From: an uncultured Ruminococcus sp.
GTDB lineage: Bacteria > Bacillota_A > Clostridia > Oscillospirales > Ruminococcaceae
Direction: 5' to 3'
DNA: 6,216 bases
Assembly (NCBI GenBank): GCA_947303535.1
Contig: CAMYYQ010000080.1
Location: 1-6,216 of the forward strand
Position numbers and translations under genes: made by a program. The number at the start of each line of letters is the position of its first letter. Within the stretch, counting starts at the first letter, position 1. Positions 1-4,411 of this stretch are shown in pieces. The notes beneath the pieces were generated by a model. That model was not told the origin of the DNA, did not search any database, and saw nothing but the letters and a program-made list of their open reading frames with translations.

Positions 1-1182
1 CATATCCTTTACGGTGCACTGGTCGGCGGTCCAACTCAGAGCGGCGGTTACGAGGATGACCGTCAGGACTTCATCAACAACGAGGTGGCTACAGACTATA
101 ACGCAGGCTTCACTGCAATGCTCTGCAAGCTGATTGACAAGTACGGCGGTACAAAGGATCCAAGCTTCCCTGCAAAGGAAGTTCACGACAGTCCCGAGTT
201 CTACGTTGAGGTGCTTTCAAAGGGCGGCGATTCGAGCGGACAGACTATCAGCTTCAAGGTAACTAACCACTCTGCATGGCCTGCAAGAGTACAGGACAAT
301 ATCTCATTCAGATACTACATGGATCTCAGCGAAATCATCGCACAGGGCAAGAAGCCTGAGGATCTCGTTATCCGCTGCGACCGTGACCAGTCAGCTATGT
401 ACTCCGCAAAGGGCTATAAGACAGCTGAGATATCTAAGCCTATCCAGTACAGCGGCAATATCTACTATATCGAAGTTAATCTCCCTGACGGAAGAGTAGT
501 TCTTCCTATTTCCGAAGGACAGCAGCAGTGCGAGATACTCCTTGCACTTGTAATGCCTGATTACGGCAGCGGCTGGGATTCTTCCAACGACTTCTCAGCT
601 CAGGGACTTGGCAAGACAGCAAAGGGTTCTGACGGTTCAACTATAGGTGTTATGACACCTTACGTACCTGTATACGTAAACGGCAAGCTTTACTATGGTG
701 AAGAGCCTGACGGAACAAAGGCTGACGGTCTTGGCAGCACAGGCAGTGATACTCCAAAGGTAACTACATCAACTACTACAAAGCCAAAGGAGACAACAAC
801 CACTACAACTACAACAAGTAATACAGTTACATCAACAACATCAACTACTACTTCTACTGTTACTTCTGTCTATACAACAACCAGCGTAATGGCATCAACT
901 CCGACAACCACAGATGCTGCTTCAAATCTTCCTAAGGCAACTAAGTACGGTGACGCTAACTGCGACGGCGAAGTTGATATGTCTGATATAGTTCTCATCA
1001 TGCAGAGCCTTGCAAATCCGAACAAGTACGGACTCAAGGGTACAGACGACCATCATCTTACAGAACAGGGTTCTGCAAATGCAGATGTTGATGCTTCAAG
1101 CAAGGGCATTACATCAAATGACGCGCTCCGCATACAGGAGTTCCTGCTCAATAAGATAACAAGTCTTGATCCTACAAAGTAA
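1..1182 (+). CDS. Cellulosomal GH9 cellulase, C-terminal part: GH9 end, CBM3, Thr-rich linker, dockerin (5' truncated)
   Basis: The reading frame is open from base 1, so the gene starts outside the window; 393 residues are visible. Residues 1-50 are the end of a glycoside hydrolase family 9 catalytic domain. They carry the family signature DDRQDF-INNEVATDYNAG, in which E28 (codon 82-84) corresponds to the general-acid glutamate of GH9 enzymes. Residues about 66-235 form a family 3 carbohydrate-binding module, with NHSAWPAR and SFRYYMD as typical strands. From its position directly after GH9 it is probably the CBM3c type, which feeds a cellulose chain to the active site. Residues about 243-312 are a linker very rich in Thr and Ser. 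Residues about 316-388 are a type I dockerin: the first Ca-binding repeat contains GDANCDGEVDMSD, and the degenerate second one contains NADVD and ITSNDALRIQ. The enzyme should be secreted and docked to a scaffoldin cohesin to degrade cellulose. Tandem TAA TAA stops end the gene. Confidence 0.95.
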   Translation, partial: HILYGALVGGPTQSGGYEDDRQDFINNEVATDYNAGFTAMLCKLIDKYGGTKDPSFPAKEVHDSPEFYVEVLSKGGDSSGQTISFKVTNHSAWPARVQDNISFRYYMDLSEIIAQGKKPEDLVIRCDRDQSAMYSAKGYKTAEISKPIQYSGNIYYIEVNLPDGRVVLPISEGQQQCEILLALVMPDYGSGWDSSNDFSAQGLGKTAKGSDGSTIGVMTPYVPVYVNGKLYYGEEPDGTKADGLGSTGSDTPKVTTSTTTKPKETTTTTTTTSNTVTSTTSTTTSTVTSVYTTTSVMASTPTTTDAASNLPKATKYGDANCDGEVDMSDIVLIMQSLANPNKYGLKGTDDHHLTEQGSANADVDASSKGITSNDALRIQEFLLNKITSLDPTK

Positions 1183-1192
1183 TAACAAATTC

Positions 1193-1226
1193 AAAAAGCT
1201 CTCCGATAATTCGGGGAGCTTTTTAT
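1193..1226 (+). terminator. Rho-independent terminator of the cellulase gene
   Basis: A 14-bp stem pairs 1193-1206 (AAAAAGCTCTCCGA) with 1211-1224 (TCGGGGAGCTTTTT) around a TAAT loop, with one T-G wobble. The stem ends in a T tract that runs to about 1224. It starts 10 bp after the cellulase stop codon, so it is well placed to end that transcript. Confidence 0.9.
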
Positions 1227-1242
1227 CTGCCTGTCAAAAATT

Positions 1243-1293
1243 GTAGGGACGACCATTGGTCGTCCGCAAAATATGTCCGCGTAAGCGGACACC
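1243..1293. repeat. Composite palindromic intergenic element (two adjacent hairpins)
   Basis: Two perfect hairpins stand side by side. The first pairs GGACGACCA (1247-1255) with TGGTCGTCC (1257-1265) around one base. The second pairs TGTCCGC (1274-1280) with GCGGACA (1285-1291) around GTAA. Neither has a T tract and neither lies in a coding frame. The sequence ATATGTCC followed a few bases later by GGACACC recurs between groES and groEL (6023-6042), which suggests a dispersed genomic repeat rather than a local structure. The copy number cannot be seen from this window. Confidence 0.7.
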
Positions 1294-1296
1294 TCA

Positions 1297-1328
1297 ATTA
1301 TGAATTACGCATTATGAATTATGCATTA
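1297..1328. repeat. AT-rich direct repeat, 14-bp unit, about 2.3 copies
   Basis: ATTATGAATTACGC (1297-1310) is followed at once by ATTATGAATTATGC (1311-1324), a 13 of 14 match, and then ATTA. It directly abuts the palindromic element on its left and the next hairpin on its right. AT-rich short repeats of this kind often occur in intergenic repeats of low-GC Gram-positive genomes. No function is evident. Confidence 0.7.
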
Positions 1329-1329
1329 G

Positions 1330-1360
1330 AAAGCTCCGAAGCATAGTGCTTCGGAGCTTT
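1330..1360 (-). terminator. Perfect 14-bp hairpin, probable terminator of the pspA operon
   Basis: AAAGCTCCGAAGCA (1330-1343) pairs perfectly with TGCTTCGGAGCTTT (1347-1360) around a TAG loop. On the minus strand the hairpin begins 7 bases after the stop of the small membrane-protein gene and ends in a short CTTTCT tract. It could work in both directions, and would then also catch read-through from the cellulase gene. The T tract is short on both sides, so termination strength is uncertain. Confidence 0.7.
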
Positions 1361-1367
1361 GACTTCT

Positions 1368-1541
1368 TTAGATACCGCAATCCTCATATTCTTTCCACTT
1401 CTCATAGTAGAGCTTGTTGCTCCAGCTGCGGAAAAGAATATATGCTACTGAAACCATTCCAACGAATAGTGCACAAAGTATGGGCATTGAATCCCTTAAC
1501 ATTTTTTTTGCGGAATATACATTTTCTTTTTTGCGGCTCAT
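1368..1541 (-). CDS. Small single-pass membrane protein downstream of pspA (57 aa)
   Basis: This 57-codon frame starts with ATG at 1541-1539 and ends with TAA at 1370-1368. A good ribosome binding site, AAAGGA, lies 11 bases upstream of the start. Residues 1-18 are basic (MSRKKENVYSAKKMLRDS). Residues about 19-37 form one hydrophobic segment (MPILCALFVGMVSVAYILF). Residues 38-57 are a short tail rich in Trp, Tyr, Lys and Glu (KLYYEKWKEYEDCGI). The charge pattern leaves the orientation uncertain. The gene follows pspA by 31 bp on the same strand, has no promoter of its own that I can see, and is closed by a hairpin just after its stop, so it is very likely the second gene of a pspA operon. I do not recognise a family. 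By analogy with LiaI, which recruits the PspA homologue LiaH in Bacillus, it could be a membrane partner of PspA; this is inference. Confidence 0.75.
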   Translation of the reverse strand: MSRKKENVYSAKKMLRDSMPILCALFVGMVSVAYILFRSWSNKLYYEKWKEYEDCGI

Positions 1542-1572
1542 AAAATAAGTTTCCTTTGCTTTTAGTTTTTTA

Positions 1573-2280
1573 TCAGTCAGCGTCGTTTGAAGCTGCGCCG
1601 CCGTTCATCTCAGCCATGAGTCTCTGGAGCTCAGCATCTACCTTTGCATCTGAAGCAAGCTGATTGAAAGTATCCTTCAGCTCGTCACCTGATCCACCGC
1701 CGAGTGCGTCGCCTGCGATCTCAGTGAAAGCAGCAGCCTCAGCTTCCTTGCGTACGACCTTGTCTTCCATTCTCTGGAACTTCTCAAAAGAGGAGTTAGG
1801 ATCGAAAGTACCTGCTGCCTTAGCAAGGCTCTTCTGAGTATCAGCCATCTGTGAGCGAGCGATGAGCATTGCCTGACGGCTCTTAGCCTCTTCAAGCTTA
1901 GCCTTGAGCACCTCTACCTGATCGCCGATAGCGTCTGTCTGTGAAGAGATGGAATCATACATTTCCTTATAGTTTGCAACGTCCTCGTCAGCCTTGACCT
2001 TTCTTGCGAGAGCCTGCTTAGCAAGATCCTGATCTCCCTTAGCGAGAGCAGCCTTAGCCTTAGCTTCCCAGTCAGCTGATATCTTCTGAGCATCAAGGTA
2101 CTTCTTTTCAGCGAGGCGTTCGCTTGCCTTAGCCTTGCCGTAGTTCTGAGTAGCCTTTGTAAGCTCTGTCTGCATATCAATGATGATCTGCTTGACCATC
2201 TTCTCAGGATCTTCTGCTCTGTCGATAAGATCGTTTACGTTAGCCTTGAGAAGGTCGCTTAATCTTCTGAATACACCCAT
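1573..2280 (-). CDS. pspA: Phage-shock protein A (PspA/IM30 family) membrane-stress protein
   Basis: A 235-residue protein of normal length for the PspA/IM30/LiaH family, bacterial relatives of ESCRT-III that coat and stabilise damaged cytoplasmic membrane. The N-terminal 20 residues (MGVFRRLSDLLKANVNDLID) form the typical amphipathic membrane-binding helix. EDPEKMVKQIIIDMQTEL follows, and then a long Ala/Lys/Glu-rich coiled coil to about residue 185. The Gly-rich GDALGGGSG at about 190-200 leads to a final short helix with LQRLMAEM. The start is fixed by AGGAGG at 2290-2295, nine bases upstream of ATG. A near-consensus housekeeping promoter lies about 65-90 bp upstream, with operator-like repeats around it, so expression is probably strong and controlled. 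The small membrane-protein gene downstream is likely co-transcribed. The protein should act on the inner face of the membrane. Confidence 0.93.
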   Translation of the reverse strand: MGVFRRLSDLLKANVNDLIDRAEDPEKMVKQIIIDMQTELTKATQNYGKAKASERLAEKKYLDAQKISADWEAKAKAALAKGDQDLAKQALARKVKADEDVANYKEMYDSISSQTDAIGDQVEVLKAKLEEAKSRQAMLIARSQMADTQKSLAKAAGTFDPNSSFEKFQRMEDKVVRKEAEAAAFTEIAGDALGGGSGDELKDTFNQLASDAKVDAELQRLMAEMNGGAASNDAD

Positions 2281-2318
2281 TTTTATAATCCTCCTGTTTC
2301 ATGTAACAATGTGTTTTA

Positions 2319-2335
2319 GGTACACCCCTTGTACC
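2319..2335. promoter_or_regulatory. Perfect 17-bp inverted repeat just after the pspA start point, operator candidate
   Basis: GGTACA (2319-2324) and TGTACC (2330-2335) are perfect inverse copies separated by five bases. Given the promoter at 2344-2372, the dyad covers roughly +3 to +19 of the pspA transcript, a common place for a repressor site. It overlaps a second small palindrome, CTTGT-ACC-ACAAG, at 2328-2340. The protein that would bind is unknown; no regulator gene lies next to it. Confidence 0.5.
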
Positions 2336-2366
2336 ACAAGATTATTATATTGTAAAAGCTTGTGGT
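2333..2366. promoter_or_regulatory. 8-bp inverted repeat bracketing the pspA -10 box
   Basis: ACCACAAG (2333-2340) and CTTGTGGT (2359-2366) are perfect inverse copies separated by 18 bases. The -10 box lies between them and the right arm fills the promoter spacer next to the -35 box. The arms could bind a dimeric regulator that excludes polymerase. Related half sites (CTTGT or ACAAG) occur at 2328, 2336 and 2359, forming a small cluster. Confidence 0.45.
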
Positions 2367-2372
2367 TGTCAA
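2344..2372 (-). promoter_or_regulatory. pspA promoter, consensus housekeeping sigma type
   Basis: On the minus strand, TTGACA (2372-2367) and TATAAT (2349-2344) are both exact consensus boxes, separated by exactly 17 bases. The predicted start is near 2337, giving a leader of about 57 bases before the pspA ATG. Confidence 0.88.
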
Positions 2373-2397
2373 GAAAAAGTCAGACGATTTCATCTGA
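2371..2397 (-). terminator. Short terminator after the 89-residue gene, abutting the pspA promoter
   Basis: On the minus strand TCAGATG and CGTCTGA (2397-2380) form a 7-bp stem with one T-G pair and an AAAT loop. CTTTTTCTT follows at once, and its T tract runs directly into the pspA -35 box. The stem is short, so termination may be incomplete, but the position fits insulation of pspA from the gene upstream. Confidence 0.6.
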
Positions 2398-2415
2398 TTT
2401 TCATTTATCGGGCTT

Positions 2416-2429
2416 ATGTGTGAACACAT
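2416..2429. other. 14-bp palindrome ATGTGT-GA-ACACAT
   Basis: A perfect palindrome with a two-base centre lies 11 bp beyond the stop of the 89-residue gene. No T tract follows on either strand, so it is not an obvious terminator. It is about 45 bp upstream of the pspA -35 box. It could be a protein-binding site or only a stable 3' end; nothing decides between these. Confidence 0.4.
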
Positions 2430-2439
2430 TATTACCAAT

Positions 2440-2709
2440 TTATTCCCCGTTTTTTTCCAGTTCGTTAATATATTGTCCCAGCTGTTGAAAGTCGGTATTT
2501 TTAGAACTAAGACACTTATCCGTGTCGATGCCGAGGAGTTTTTCACGGAGATCGAGCATTTTATTTCTGCGCTCAAAAGCTTCAGCAGTCATGACTATCA
2601 TATCCTGACACTTATCGTTTACGAGTTTCATAGGTTCCGAAGTGATAGAACACAATTTTACGAAAAGCTCATAATTTTCACTAAAGTCATCGCTTTTAAT
2701 TGATATCAT
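2440..2709 (-). CDS. Unrecognised 89-residue protein, probably helical and cytoplasmic
   Basis: I do not recognise a family. The frame begins with ATG at 2709, preceded by a strong ribosome binding site (AAAGGAG, 2725-2719) nine bases upstream, and ends in TAA at 2442-2440. The protein has no signal peptide or membrane segment. It is rich in Lys, Glu and Asp, with helical stretches around residues 10-58 (for example AEAFERRNKMLDLREKLLGID). Two Cys residues near positions 20 and 34 and another near 66 are scattered and do not form a metal motif. It has its own near-consensus promoter and a short terminator, so it is a single-gene unit between yqfD and pspA. The small, charged, helical make-up resembles chaperone-like or adaptor proteins in general, but no function should be assigned. 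That it is a real gene is supported by the promoter, ribosome binding site and terminator together. Confidence 0.8.
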   Translation of the reverse strand: MISIKSDDFSENYELFVKLCSITSEPMKLVNDKCQDMIVMTAEAFERRNKMLDLREKLLGIDTDKCLSSKNTDFQQLGQYINELEKNGE

Positions 2710-2753
2710 GGAAAGTCTCTCCTTTCAAGGCGAAAATTGATCCCCTGCTTACT

Positions 2754-2782
2754 ATTTTACATTGAAAAGAGAGCTTTGTCAA
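2754..2782 (-). promoter_or_regulatory. Promoter of the 89-residue gene
   Basis: On the minus strand, TTGACA (2782-2777) and TAAAAT (2759-2754) are separated by exactly 17 bases. The first box is exact consensus and the second has one mismatch. The predicted start lies near 2747, about 38 bases before the ATG. The -35 box sits in an AT-rich inverted repeat (GTCAAT at 2778-2783 and ATTGAC at 2798-2803) just after the yqfD stop. Confidence 0.82.
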
Positions 2783-2808
2783 TATTTTTTTGTAAAAATT
2801 GACGACTT

Positions 2809-3975
2809 TTACTTTATGAAAATATCCTTTTGCAGAGCGATACTGCTTTCGAGGGTGTATTTTACGTTAAGTGTCAGAGTGTCTTTAGTTTTTGAGGTAT
2901 CGATAGTACGTGAGATAATACGTGTATCACCGTCAAGGAAGTTGTTTTCGTAAAGATAGACTCTTTCCATTAGCCGCTGTGAGAGGTCTTCCTCGGTGAA
3001 TGTGTTTTCAGCAGGTGAAAGCTCGGCGATTTCGGTTTTGTCGATGCCTATTGGCAGCTCTTTCCCGAAGAGTTTAAGGCGTTTTTGAGATGTCGATGTA
3101 TCGCTGTGTTCGTAGTTATTGTGCCCGAAAGATAGGGGGATATCAAGGTTGAAAAGTCTGAGCCTGCGGAGTTTTTTTCTTTTGTCTGTAGGGGTAAGCA
3201 CCTGTGAATTGAAAGGAGCGGAGAAGCTGACGTTTTCCTCGTAAGTTCCGCGGATATCGCCCATAGCGTGATAAATGAAGGTCTTGCCGTTCTGACCGTC
3301 GGAAACTCCGCTTATGAGCAGAGTACCTTTCGGAACATAGTCCCCGACTATGTGTTTCAGTTCGCCGCTCTGAACGAGTACCGAAGATATAACTGCATCG
3401 CGGCTTGCAACGATATTGCAGGGAACACGTTCGAGGGACATATCGGGCTTGGGTTCGGCTTCGCGTATCTGTACAACGATACGGCTGCCTGTGTGTCTTA
3501 TACCTGCCCAAGCGATGCCCTCGACCATTGTTTTGAGTTTGTTCTGACATTCACGCAGGTCAAGTCGGTAAAGGGGAGTACCTTCTTTTACATCAAGCTC
3601 TGCAAGTGCTGAGAGTATTATTTCATCACTTATTGAAGTATTTCCTTCCAATTCGATAGTGACGATAGTCTGAGAGAAATAAAGCACCGACACGGCTGCA
3701 AGTATAAGCCCCATAAACAGACCTATCCGTTTGCGATAGCGGATAAGTCTTGCGTAAAGACTGTCATATTCGGAGGTTTTCAGCTCAATATTACATTCTT
3801 CAGCGAGTTGGCTTATTCTTTTTATATCTTTTCTGAATACATCACAGCGCAATATGTCTCCGCGGCAGTACTGTCCTCTGGATTCGATACGGTTTTCGTG
3901 CATGAGATTGATGAATTTATAAAGCTTTTTCCCCTGTGCGTTTATCCTCAGATATCCTCTTATTTTCAGACTCAT
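2809..3975 (-). CDS. yqfD: Sporulation protein YqfD
   Basis: A 388-residue membrane protein of the YqfD family, a mother-cell (sigma E regulon) sporulation protein in Bacillus and clostridia. Residues 1-80 are a basic cytoplasmic part beginning with MSLKIRGYLRI. Residues about 83-101 are a single membrane span (RIGLFMGLILAAVSVLYF). Residues about 104-175 resemble a POTRA-like fold (TIVTIELEGNTSISDEII and VQIREAEPKP). The rest is the conserved outer domain. The family place next to yqfC is kept here. The start ATG at 3975 has AAAGGA nine bases upstream, inside the end of yqfC, and the two genes overlap by 59 bp. No clear T-tract terminator follows the stop. The family role, probably in forespore envelope or coat-associated functions, is not well defined biochemically. 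Confidence 0.93.
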   Translation of the reverse strand: MSLKIRGYLRINAQGKKLYKFINLMHENRIESRGQYCRGDILRCDVFRKDIKRISQLAEECNIELKTSEYDSLYARLIRYRKRIGLFMGLILAAVSVLYFSQTIVTIELEGNTSISDEIILSALAELDVKEGTPLYRLDLRECQNKLKTMVEGIAWAGIRHTGSRIVVQIREAEPKPDMSLERVPCNIVASRDAVISSVLVQSGELKHIVGDYVPKGTLLISGVSDGQNGKTFIYHAMGDIRGTYEENVSFSAPFNSQVLTPTDKRKKLRRLRLFNLDIPLSFGHNNYEHSDTSTSQKRLKLFGKELPIGIDKTEIAELSPAENTFTEEDLSQRLMERVYLYENNFLDGDTRIISRTIDTSKTKDTLTLNVKYTLESSIALQKDIFIK

Positions 3976-4234
3976 TATGCTTGTTCCTTTCTGTAAATTC
4001 TATCTTTTCGATATATCCGCGTATGACAAGTCCGCCTGTACGGAAGTCATAGGCTCTCAGGTCATTCCCGTGTATACTTATATATAGTTCTCCTGAGACC
4101 AGCCGCATATAGACCTCGTTATATTCCTCTATTCTACGGCAGTTATCTATTATCAGTTCATTATTTCCCGAAATGTGTATCCCCGAATCAAGGTAAAGTG
4201 TCTCACGGGTAAGTGCCGCAAGCCATTCAAACAT
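3917..4234 (-). CDS. yqfC: Sporulation protein YqfC (YabP/YqfC family), intact copy
   Basis: A 105-residue protein of the YabP/YqfC family, small sporulation proteins of the mother-cell programme. The core shows the family pattern: a short beta strand with SGIHISGNNELIIDNCRRI, then EYNEVYMRLVSGELYISI and HGNDLRAYDFRTGGLVIRGY, ending in EKIEF. The last 20 or so residues are a charged tail (NKHNESENKRISEDKRTGEK) in the region that overlaps yqfD; YqfC proteins are usually shorter. I take ATG at 4234 as the start because AGGAG (4247-4243) lies eight bases upstream. The GTG at 4243, which would extend the protein by three residues, overlaps that ribosome binding site. The first 35 codons and the ribosome binding site are duplicated immediately upstream. 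The truncated copy ends five bases before this ATG, so translation of the two is probably coupled. Confidence 0.9.
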   Translation of the reverse strand: MFEWLAALTRETLYLDSGIHISGNNELIIDNCRRIEEYNEVYMRLVSGELYISIHGNDLRAYDFRTGGLVIRGYIEKIEFTERNKHNESENKRISEDKRTGEKAL

Positions 4235-4369
4235 AAGCTTCACTCCTGTATCCTGCGGCAGTTATCTATTATAAGCTCCTTGTTGTCGGAAATGTGTATC
4301 CCTGAGTTTAAATAGAGTGTCTCACGGGTAAGTGCCGCAAGCCATTCAAACATAAGCTTCACTCCTGTA
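4132..4369. repeat. 119-bp tandem duplication covering the yqfC start region
   Basis: Unit A (4132-4250) and unit B (4251-4369) abut exactly and match at 103 of 119 positions by my count. The match is uneven. The 54 bp holding the ribosome binding site, start codon and first 12 codons are identical, and all 16 differences fall in the other 65 bp. Of the 13 changed codons, 10 are silent, so both versions look shaped by selection for protein sequence. The unit is not a multiple of three, so the duplication truncates the outer copy rather than lengthening the protein. Confidence 0.95.
4240..4353 (-). pseudogene. Truncated second copy of yqfC (37 codons), possible leader peptide
   Basis: This frame starts with ATG at 4353, with AGGAG (4366-4362) upstream, and repeats the first 35 residues of YqfC with D16N, G23D and N25K changes. 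It then crosses the duplication junction, adds QE and stops at TGA (4242-4240). Its last two sense codons, CAG GAG, are the ribosome binding site of the intact yqfC, and its stop is separated from the intact ATG by only AGCTT. Any ribosome that initiates here would end exactly at the yqfC start. It lacks most of the YabP-type fold and probably has no protein function, but could act as a coupled leader. The minus-strand frame stays open beyond 4353 into ylbJ, but that extension is antisense to ylbJ and has no start signal. Confidence 0.8.
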
Positions 4370-4411
4370 TATTTTTTCACTTCCAATAATATGATTAAAA
4401 GGGTGATGATT

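Noticed and set aside
1346..1543. Plus-strand 65-codon frame between the two hairpins
   Set aside because: It begins inside the loop of a perfect hairpin, has no ribosome binding site, and is the mirror of the better supported small gene on the minus strand.
2778..2803. AT-rich inverted repeat GTCAAT/ATTGAC as a yqfD terminator
   Set aside because: No T tract follows on the minus strand, and the arm is already explained by the -35 box of the next gene.
3143..3612. Frames of 135 (minus) and 114 (plus) codons inside yqfD
   Set aside because: Both lie wholly within a well-recognised gene and have compositions (Arg/Ser-rich, Cys/Tyr-rich) typical of out-of-frame reading.
4360..4400. Sigma-E-like promoter for yqfC (CATATT and TATACA on the minus strand)
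   Set aside because: The spacing is about 16 bases, the -10 part matches poorly, and the transcript would start inside the ribosome binding site. No convincing promoter is visible in the 58-bp divergent gap.
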